From Methyloglobulus sp. (lineage in GTDB: Bacteria; Pseudomonadota; Gammaproteobacteria; Methylococcales; Methylomonadaceae), in NCBI GenBank assembly GCA_013140405.1, contig JABFSV010000163.1, forward strand, positions 1 to 5,619: 5,619 bases of DNA. Direction: 5' to 3'. Within the stretch, counting starts at the first letter, position 1; each line of letters opens with the position of its first letter. This document shows positions 1-4,785 of this stretch, piece after piece. The notes beneath the pieces were generated by a model, which had not been told where the DNA came from, searched no databases, and worked only from the letters and a program-made list of their open reading frames with translations. The position numbers and the translations under genes were made by a program.

Positions 1-340
1 CCTTGATGCCATAGCACATTTCTTATACGGACAAAACCATCCTACGAATGCCAATATAATAATCGGCTTGTCATCTGCATTTATTGATAACGGTACGCTG
101 ATGTTCGCCGTGCTGAACATGCACCCAGATCTTCCACCCGGCCAGTGGTTACTGCTTACCTTAACGCTTGGTGTTGGTGGTAGCTTGTTGGCGATTGGTT
201 CGGCGCCAGGAGTCGGCTTGCTCGGCCAGATCAAGGAAGGCTACACCTTTGGTTATCACATGCGCTGGATGCCAGTCATTTTGTTGGGCTATATCGCAAG
301 CATTGCCGTACATTTTTGGATCAACGCCGAGTACTTTTGA
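1..340 (+). CDS. nhaD: NhaD-type Na+/H+ antiporter, C-terminal part (5' truncated)
   Basis: The frame is open from base 2 to a TGA at 338-340 and gives the last 112 residues of a longer protein whose start lies before the window. The product is predicted to exchange Na+ (or Li+) for H+ across the inner membrane, supporting salt and pH homeostasis. The visible part contains the NhaD-like stretch FIDNGTLMFAVL with an Asp-Asn pair inside a membrane segment, then GQWLLLTLTLGVGGSLLAIG with the Gly-rich GVGGSLL/IGSA signature. A Gly/Tyr/Phe-rich loop follows, and then a final hydrophobic helix ending in HFWINAEYF. Three hydrophobic segments are apparent. NhaD proteins usually have GVGGSLLSIGSAAGVALMG here, so this copy is close to the family with conservative changes. 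It is convergent with the AP2-like gene, and no strong terminator follows. The family call rests on recalled motifs. Another ion-transporter-superfamily antiporter is possible but less likely. Confidence 0.85.
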   Translation, partial: LDAIAHFLYGQNHPTNANIIIGLSSAFIDNGTLMFAVLNMHPDLPPGQWLLLTLTLGVGGSLLAIGSAPGVGLLGQIKEGYTFGYHMRWMPVILLGYIASIAVHFWINAEYF

Positions 341-544
341 ACTAACGTACATTGAAGGCGCTTGAGCAAAGCTACGATTTACTCGTATGGCAATTGTTAT
401 AGGATTTTTCTCAATGGCTTCAATTAACATCCCAAAAAACCAACAAAGCCAATGCCGATTTAAGTCCGAAGTATCAGACTGCATCGCCGTTTAGCAGAAA
501 AGAATCCAAAAGTTCAGCCCAAAACAAATAAGCTGCCAGTCGTC

Positions 545-565
545 AGCCTCTAAAATGCGGAGGCT
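545..565. terminator. Hairpin between convergent genes, possible weak bidirectional terminator
   Basis: AGCCTC at 545-550 is the exact reverse complement of GAGGCT at 560-565. A T-G wobble at 551/559 adds a seventh pair and leaves a 7-nt loop. It lies about 200 nt after the nhaD stop and 28 nt beyond the stop of the AP2-like gene on the other strand, where a shared terminator would be expected. Neither strand has a T-run after the stem, so intrinsic termination would be inefficient. Apart from this hairpin, I see no gene, RNA or repeat in 341-593. Confidence 0.3.
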
Positions 566-593
566 TACGAGCTACCCAGTCTAGCAACCGAGC

Positions 594-1103
594 TTATACC
601 GCCTTTAAATTTTCCTTTTCGTAACTACGAAATTTCTTCCACCCCGCAAATACTTCCTCGTGAAAAGGCAGGTCATTGTCTATTGCATATTCGTAGCAAC
701 TTCTGAATACACGGGCAGTGCGGAAGGCATGTAGCTCATCATCAGCCGTGACCGTTTCAACATTGCCGACCTGAAAAGTTTTGTTCTTTGATTTGCCGTC
801 ACACACCCAGAATACGGTATAGCAAAGATAGCTTTTGTTTTTGCGGTGATCGAATTTGATGGTTCTGGAAACACCGGTAACGCCAGTGGTGGTCTTGTTT
901 TTCGGCGGTTTGAGGAAGCGCGTCTTACTGCCTTTAAGTGCGACTAGCATCTGGTCACGCCAAGTGATGGCGGCCTTTAACGATTTGGTCTTGTTCCCCC
1001 ATAATTTGTGGGAAAAATAACGGCTACTTTCTTTGCCGCGCCTGACTATTCGAACCTGATAACCGAACACATCGGGTTCAGTGACGTGCTTAACTTTTGT
1101 CAT
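594..1103 (-). CDS. Double AP2/ERF-type DNA-binding domain protein
   Basis: This complete 169-residue protein runs from ATG (1103-1101) to TAA (596-594). A weak purine stretch (CGAGAT) about 10 nt upstream is the only ribosome-site candidate. Two AP2-like units are visible. The first, about residues 14-53, begins GYQVRIVRRGKE, continues with RYFSHKLWG, and ends in the helix SLKAAITWRDQML. The second, about residues 74-140, begins GVTGVSRTIKFD, has the strand CYTVFWVCDG and KTFQVG, and ends in the helix DDELHAFRTARVFRSCYEYA. Strand-rich segments followed by an Ala/Arg helix are typical of the AP2 fold, which binds DNA through its three-stranded sheet. The protein is rich in Lys and Arg, as expected for DNA binding. 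Plant ERF factors share the fold, and bacterial AP2 domains are also found on homing endonucleases, but no nuclease domain (HNH or other) is present here. It is transcribed divergently from the peroxiredoxin. A role as a sequence-specific regulator is inference; target and function are unknown. Confidence 0.7.
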   Translation of the reverse strand: MTKVKHVTEPDVFGYQVRIVRRGKESSRYFSHKLWGNKTKSLKAAITWRDQMLVALKGSKTRFLKPPKNKTTTGVTGVSRTIKFDHRKNKSYLCYTVFWVCDGKSKNKTFQVGNVETVTADDELHAFRTARVFRSCYEYAIDNDLPFHEEVFAGWKKFRSYEKENLKAV

Positions 1104-1196
1104 AATTACAATCTCGAAAAAATTAAAACGAAGGTAACATTAGGGTTATGTCGCCACGCCGGAAACTAGTTTTTCGGAAAAGTACTGCGCTGGCTT

Positions 1197-1220
1197 ATTT
1201 GTAATCTTACGATTACAAAT
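1197..1220. promoter_or_regulatory. Perfect 10-bp inverted repeat, candidate operator
   Basis: ATTTGTAATC at 1197-1206 and GATTACAAAT at 1211-1220 are exact reverse complements separated by TTAC. The dyad spans 24 bp, a size suited to a dimeric repressor. It overlaps the -10 box and predicted transcription start of the AP2-like gene on the minus strand, a classic position for repression or autoregulation. It starts 93 nt upstream of that gene's ATG and ends 170 nt upstream of the peroxiredoxin ATG, so it could also act on the divergent gene. As RNA it could form a stem with a 4-nt loop, but no T-run follows on either strand, so a terminator is less likely. The repeat is certain; its operator function is inferred, and I cannot assign it to a known regulator. 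Confidence 0.55.
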
Positions 1221-1246
1221 TATGTATGAAGTTTAAAGAAAAGCAA
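1219..1246 (-). promoter_or_regulatory. Candidate sigma-70 promoter of the AP2-like gene
   Basis: On the minus strand, TTGCTT (1246-1241) and CATAAT (1224-1219) are separated by 16 nt. The -10 box matches five of six consensus bases; the -35 box matches three. The start would fall near 1212, inside the inverted repeat at 1197-1220, giving a leader of about 108 nt before the ATG. The overlap with the dyad strengthens the call slightly. No transcription data support it. Confidence 0.4.
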
Positions 1247-1341
1247 GCAAATTTTGTATGCAAAACAATTCTCGACCAATCTGGTGTAAAATGACAACCA
1301 TGCCCCTCGGGTAAATCGGATCGAACAGGCTACAGAGGCGG

Positions 1342-1369
1342 TTGGCATACTTATGACCCTTGCTTTATT
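1342..1369 (+). promoter_or_regulatory. Candidate promoter of the peroxiredoxin gene
   Basis: TTGGCA (1342-1347) and TTTATT (1364-1369) are spaced by 16 nt, with a TGC just before the -10 box (1361-1363) as in extended -10 promoters. The start would fall near 1376, leaving a leader of only about 15 nt, which is short but still includes GGAGAG. A second possible -10 box, TAAAAT at 1287-1292, lacks a good -35 but would give a leader of about 90 nt. I see no clear OxyR-type ATAG/CTAT pattern. Confidence 0.3.
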
Positions 1370-1390
1370 TGGATAATTTGGAGAGATTTA

Positions 1391-1996
1391 ATGAGCGTAT
1401 TAGTTGGTAAACAAGCACCTGATTTTACAGTCCCTGCCGTATTAGGCGATGGACAAATAGTTGATTCATTCAGCTTTTCTTCGGCAACCAGCGGTAAATA
1501 TGCCGTTGTATTCTTTTATCCGCTGGATTTTACTTTTGTATGCCCTAGCGAGTTGATTGCGCTGGATCACCGCATGGCTGAGTTCACTAGCCGTGGCGTT
1601 GAGGTGATTGCGGTTTCCATAGATTCACACTTTACTCATAATGCCTGGCGGAATACCCCCATTAACAAAGGCGGTATTGGCCCAGTCCGTTACACAATGG
1701 CTGCTGATATGGCACATTCTATTTGTAAAGATTATGACGTTGAAGCGGCTGCCCCTGCCGTCGCTTATCGCGGCACTTTCTTAATAGACCGCAATGGTAT
1801 GGTGCGCCATCAAGTCGTCAATGACTTACCTTTAGGACGTAACATGGATGAGTTGTTACGGATGATCGACGCATTGCAATTTTTTGAAGAACACGGTGAA
1901 GTTTGTCCAGCAGGCTGGAATAAAGGCGATGCAGGTATGAATGCCAGCCCTTCTGGTGTTGCTGAATATTTAGATAAACACTCCGACAAGCTGTAA
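1391..1996 (+). CDS. ahpC: Typical 2-Cys peroxiredoxin (AhpC/Prx1 family)
   Basis: This complete 201-residue cytosolic enzyme reduces H2O2, organic hydroperoxides and probably peroxynitrite through a reactive cysteine. The active site PLDFTFVCPSE gives the PxxxTxxC motif, with Pro44, Thr48 and peroxidatic Cys51. Arg127 in AYRGTFLID is the likely third catalytic-site residue. The resolving Cys172 lies in EVCPAGW, so a disulfide-linked head-to-tail dimer is expected. Cys112 is an additional cysteine. Length and the GGIG motif (residues 94-97) place it closer to the Prx1/tryparedoxin-peroxidase-like branch than to short E. coli-type AhpC. GGAGAG at 1380-1385, seven bases from GGAG to the ATG, supports this start. 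No AhpF or thioredoxin-type reductase gene adjoins it, so its electron donor must be encoded elsewhere. It is divergent from the AP2-like gene and ends in a strong hairpin, so it is probably monocistronic. The symbol reflects the family and does not imply orthology to E. coli ahpC. Confidence 0.95.
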   Translation: MSVLVGKQAPDFTVPAVLGDGQIVDSFSFSSATSGKYAVVFFYPLDFTFVCPSELIALDHRMAEFTSRGVEVIAVSIDSHFTHNAWRNTPINKGGIGPVRYTMAADMAHSICKDYDVEAAAPAVAYRGTFLIDRNGMVRHQVVNDLPLGRNMDELLRMIDALQFFEEHGEVCPAGWNKGDAGMNASPSGVAEYLDKHSDKL

Positions 1997-2017
1997 CTAG
2001 CAATCAGAGTTTCAAAC

Positions 2018-2047
2018 GACGCATTGCCGCCCTCATGGCAATGCGTC
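2018..2047. terminator. Strong hairpin between convergent genes, likely bidirectional terminator
   Basis: GACGCATTGCC (2018-2028) and GGCAATGCGTC (2037-2047) form a perfect 11-bp stem with an 8-nt loop. It starts 22 nt after the peroxiredoxin stop and ends 9 nt before the stop of the convergent membrane-protein gene, as expected for a shared terminator. The following bases are only modestly T-rich on either strand (CTTGATGG on plus, GTTTG on minus), so it is not a textbook intrinsic terminator. It may also protect 3' ends from exonucleases. Confidence 0.65.
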
Positions 2048-2055
2048 TTGATGGC

Positions 2056-2340
2056 TCATTTGTTTGTAGCGAGATCGCTAAGCAATTTTTTCCTTATAAA
2101 ATAAGCTGCAACCACGCCGCCTAAGGTCGGCAATTGCCCTATAATGAAAGCCCCAGTACCGCGCTTGGCAATAACCACAGATAATGCGTTATCAAGTATT
2201 GCATCTACCAGATACCAGCTTATCACGTATCCGACAAGCCCGATAACCGCCCATTTTACATGCGGCGCACCGTTTTTATCGGCGGTCGTGTAAAACCAAA
2301 TAATGACCCCAAGAGCGGCCAGTTTTGATAAAAGTAACAT
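2056..2340 (-). CDS. Small three-helix membrane protein, family not recognised
   Basis: This complete 94-residue protein runs from ATG (2340-2338) to TGA (2058-2056). A strong ribosome site, AGGAG (2350-2346 on the minus strand), lies five bases before the ATG and makes the gene credible despite its size. Three hydrophobic stretches are visible, at about residues 3-19, 29-49 and 64-82. The first loop is short and polar (TTADKNGAPHVKW). The second loop carries Lys59 and Arg60, and the third helix holds a Gly/Pro turn (GQLPTLGG). The C-terminus RKKLLSDLATNK is basic and probably cytosolic under the positive-inside rule, so the N-terminus would be periplasmic if all three segments span. It is probably an inner-membrane protein. 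I recognise no domain or catalytic motif and assign no function. It is convergent with the peroxiredoxin gene, shares a terminator-like hairpin with it, and is divergent from asmA. Confidence 0.75.
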   Translation of the reverse strand: MLLLSKLAALGVIIWFYTTADKNGAPHVKWAVIGLVGYVISWYLVDAILDNALSVVIAKRGTGAFIIGQLPTLGGVVAAYFIRKKLLSDLATNK

Positions 2341-2389
2341 GTTTGCTCCTCTCTGTTTATTATGTTTTTTCTAAGGTTTGGCAGTTTGT

Positions 2390-2413
2390 AACGGCTTGAA
2401 TTTTACAGCCGTT
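2390..2413. repeat. Short inverted repeat at the predicted 5' end of the small membrane-protein transcript
   Basis: AACGGCT (2390-2396) and AGCCGTT (2407-2413) are perfect 7-bp arms around a 10-nt AT-rich spacer. On the minus strand it begins directly downstream of the -10 candidate at 2424-2419, so it would form either a 5'-terminal RNA hairpin or an operator at +1. On the plus strand it is followed by TTTT (2412-2415, overlapping the arm), but no upstream plus-strand gene needs a terminator here. Confidence 0.4.
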
Positions 2414-2418
2414 TTGGG

Positions 2419-2424
2419 ATTATA
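2419..2424 (-). promoter_or_regulatory. Candidate -10 box for the small membrane-protein gene
   Basis: A perfect TATAAT hexamer occurs on the minus strand, about 79 nt upstream of the ATG at 2340. No convincing -35 element lies 16-18 nt further upstream. It precedes the inverted repeat at 2390-2413, and transcription would start near 2412 with a leader of about 70 nt. The call rests on the hexamer and its position alone. Confidence 0.35.
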
Positions 2425-2483
2425 CACTGGGTTGCCAGCATATTCTCCATCAATCGAATACGGGATTTTTAGCCATTCATCGT

Positions 2484-2509
2484 ATTGGCCAGACTAGATT
2501 AGGGCCAAT
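2484..2509. repeat. Short inverted repeat in the asmA upstream region
   Basis: ATTGGCC (2484-2490) and GGCCAAT (2503-2509) are perfect arms separated by 12 nt, centred about 140 nt upstream of the asmA GTG. The spacing and dyad could suit a dimeric regulator, but arms of this length also occur by chance. The rest of 2341-2637 contains no convincing gene. Confidence 0.3.
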
Positions 2510-2595
2510 GCTTTAGCCGTGACTATGGATGTAAAAACTACCTGTTGATATGCCTGGCTACACAACATGACTGGTAACAAGCAGCCGTAATCTTT

Positions 2596-2601
2596 CATAA
2601 T
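2596..2601 (+). promoter_or_regulatory. Candidate -10 box for the asmA-mutY unit
   Basis: CATAAT matches five of six -10 consensus bases and lies 36 nt before the GTG start. The best -35 at 18-nt spacing is TGGTAA (2572-2577), which is weak. It would give a leader of about 30 nt containing the GGAAG ribosome site. This is tentative. Confidence 0.25.
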
Positions 2602-2626
2602 GCCCTTAACTAAACCAGTCAAAATC

Positions 2627-2631
2627 GGAAG
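2627..2631 (+). promoter_or_regulatory. Ribosome binding site favouring the asmA GTG start
   Basis: GGAAG lies six bases before GTG 2638. The nearest alternative start, ATG 2647 in the same frame, is 15 bases from it and has only a weak GAGA of its own. The site therefore favours the GTG start and the reading MRKMTN over a start three codons later. The choice barely changes the protein, because both starts precede the hydrophobic anchor. Confidence 0.5.
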
Positions 2632-2637
2632 TGATTT

Positions 2638-4767
2638 GTGAGAAAAATGACCAACTTGTTGTTAGCTGGATGCTTAACCTTGATACTTGTCCTGGTCATT
2701 GCCGTTTTTGCTTTACCGTTACTGATCGATCCCAATAACTATAAAACCGATATTGCCGCTTTGATTAGAGATAAGACTGGGCGTGATGTCGCCTTTGAAG
2801 GCAATATTACGGTGACAGTGTTCCCTTGGATAGGCTTAAGAACTGAAAAAATAGTGGTTAGCAATAAGCCAGGTTTTCAAGAACTGCCGTTCATTTCCGT
2901 ATCCAAAAGCGACATCAAGGTCAAGTTACTGCCCTTGCTGGCACAGAAAATCGAAGTCAACACCATCGCTTTGGATGGCTTAACCTTAAACTTGGTTAAG
3001 GATAAGCAAGGTTTATCTAATTGGGACGATTTAATCGCATCAAGCCGTCCATCGCCCAGTGCCGCCCCTACCAATCGTGACAGCCAAAACATCAGCCCAG
3101 GATCTGCGTTGGCAGCATTGACTGTCGGTGACATCACCATTCAAAACGCCCAGATTAACTGGAATAACCAACAAACTGGGAAGCAACTAGAACTAAAGAA
3201 TATCCGTTTTACAGCTAATAAGTTTGTTTTTGGCGAGCCTATAAAAATCGACATGGCGATGGCTGTTTCCGGCAAGGAATTAAAGTTTCCGGGATCTATT
3301 AAATTAGTCACCGAGTTGCGCGTCGATGAGAAATTGGATCACTTTGACTTAAGAGATAGCCAATTGGATTGGATTAGCGCAAAAAAACCAGTAGCTGGGC
3401 AACCCTTAGCAGCAATCATTAACACACCTAATGCAGACATAAATGTTGCACAACAAACGCTTAAGTTATCCAATCTGCAACTACAATCCGGCGACATCAA
3501 GCTAGCAGCCGAGATTAATGGCGAACATATCATGGACAAACCCTCCATCCAGGGTTCTGCTGTTATTGCCCCATTTAATCCAAATGTGGCCATGAAGCAA
3601 TGGGATATAGCACTTCCCACAATGGGCGATGCCAAAGCCTTGACCAATTTGGGCTTAAACCTTCATTTCCAGGCAACTGCTGACCAAGTTGAATTTACCA
3701 GTTTGGATGTTGCTTTAGATAACAGCCGTGGCAAAGGCGCGGTGACCATTAAGGGCTTCACCCAGCCAGCGGTTTTGTTTGATTTAGCTGTAGATACAAT
3801 TGATGTAGATCGCTACTTGCCACCGCCAACCAAATCCAGTAAACCCATTGCAAGCCCTGGTATGGCTTTCGCTGCCGGGACTTTCAGTGTGCCACTGGAC
3901 TGGCTCAGAAAGCTGGACGCAGAAGGTAAACTGGCATTGGGTCAATTGGTGTTTAACCGGATGACACTGCAAGATGTGCACTTAACGCTCAGTTCAAAAA
4001 AAGGTGTTGTTAAAATTGGGCAAACAGCCAAGCAATTTTATCAAGGAGCGTATTCAGGCAATCTAAATATTGATGCCCGCGCAGAAAAATCGGTTTTATC
4101 ATTGAACGAAAAATTGACTAACATTCACCTTGAACCGTTACTGAAAGCTGCCAAAGGGGAAGCGAAGATGGGTGGCATCCTCACAGCTTCGACCCAGTTG
4201 CATGGGCAAGGCAATAACACCCATGAACTTCAATCAAACCTCACAGGCAAGGCCAATTTTTTTTTGAAAGATGGTTTTATCAAAGGTTTCAATCTGGAAA
4301 AAATGCTTGAAAACAGCAAGAACCTTGCTAAAGGTGGGACTTTATCGACGACCCAACATGAGCAAACCGCATTTTCTAAAATCAGCGGTGCGGTGATAAT
4401 CAATAAAGGGTTGCTGCAAAATAATGATTTGATTGCCAATACCGAAAAATTACGTAGCACTGGCAAAGGCAATGTCCATCTCGATACTGGGCTGGTGGAT
4501 TACATCATTACGACCAAGCTGCTCAAGGCAGCGGCTACTGCCACCACGCCAGAGCAAGTCCATGACACACCCATCGTTATTCATCTGGGCGGAACACTCA
4601 GCCAGCCAACTTACACCCTGGATGTGGGGGCATTGTTAACCGATAAAAACAAAGCAAAAATTGACCGCTTTCTCGACAAAAACAAGGATAAAGTTGATAA
4701 GTTAATCGACAAACTGGATAAAAAATTAGGCCCAGGTGTTGGCGATTTGTTGAAAAAGATTTTTTAG
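2638..4767 (+). CDS. asmA: AsmA-family envelope biogenesis protein
   Basis: This complete 709-residue protein is longer than E. coli AsmA (about 617). A short basic N-terminus (MRKMTN) and a long hydrophobic segment (about residues 7-30) anchor it in the inner membrane, with the rest in the periplasm. The N-terminal AsmA domain is clear: DPNNYKTDIAALI, KTGRDVAFEGNI, VFPWIGLR, then VKLLPLL and IALDGLTLNLV ending in SNWDDL. A variable middle follows. The conserved C-terminal AsmA region, from about residue 447, contains YQGAYSGNLNIDAR, LHGQGN and DGFIKGFNLEKML. The last 40 or so residues are a Lys/Asp-rich helical tail, common in proteobacterial members. AsmA-like proteins (AsmA, TamB, YhdP, YdbH) are implicated in moving phospholipids to, and maintaining, the outer membrane; this role is inferred for the present protein. 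A run of nine T at 4257-4265 encodes Asn-Phe-Phe-Leu. mutY starts 18 nt after the TAG, so co-transcription is likely. Confidence 0.9.
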   Translation: MRKMTNLLLAGCLTLILVLVIAVFALPLLIDPNNYKTDIAALIRDKTGRDVAFEGNITVTVFPWIGLRTEKIVVSNKPGFQELPFISVSKSDIKVKLLPLLAQKIEVNTIALDGLTLNLVKDKQGLSNWDDLIASSRPSPSAAPTNRDSQNISPGSALAALTVGDITIQNAQINWNNQQTGKQLELKNIRFTANKFVFGEPIKIDMAMAVSGKELKFPGSIKLVTELRVDEKLDHFDLRDSQLDWISAKKPVAGQPLAAIINTPNADINVAQQTLKLSNLQLQSGDIKLAAEINGEHIMDKPSIQGSAVIAPFNPNVAMKQWDIALPTMGDAKALTNLGLNLHFQATADQVEFTSLDVALDNSRGKGAVTIKGFTQPAVLFDLAVDTIDVDRYLPPPTKSSKPIASPGMAFAAGTFSVPLDWLRKLDAEGKLALGQLVFNRMTLQDVHLTLSSKKGVVKIGQTAKQFYQGAYSGNLNIDARAEKSVLSLNEKLTNIHLEPLLKAAKGEAKMGGILTASTQLHGQGNNTHELQSNLTGKANFFLKDGFIKGFNLEKMLENSKNLAKGGTLSTTQHEQTAFSKISGAVIINKGLLQNNDLIANTEKLRSTGKGNVHLDTGLVDYIITTKLLKAAATATTPEQVHDTPIVIHLGGTLSQPTYTLDVGALLTDKNKAKIDRFLDKNKDKVDKLIDKLDKKLGPGVGDLLKKIF

Positions 4768-4785
4768 CCGCAATAACTGCCAGCA

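Noticed and set aside
161..484. 107-residue open frame on the minus strand
   Set aside because: It overlaps the well-supported nhaD coding end in antisense, and its translation looks like a shadow with no domain.
341..593. Possible degraded gene or mobile-element end beside the AP2-like gene
   Set aside because: All frames are broken by stops, and no terminal inverted repeat or target duplication could be matched across the AP2-like gene. A 7-bp pairing of ATTGAAG (351-357) with CTTCAAT (418-424) is too short and too far apart to mean much.
2638..2673. Lipobox-like LAGC at residues 9-12 of the AsmA protein
   Set aside because: The hydrophobic stretch before the Cys is only about three residues, and it continues for nearly 20 more after it. 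This fits an uncleaved membrane anchor and not a lipoprotein signal.
3339..3647. 102-residue minus-strand open frame, with similar frames at 2877-3140 and 3784-3981
   Set aside because: All are antisense to asmA, which has clear family motifs at both ends. Cys- and Ser-rich translations of this sort are typical of shadow frames.
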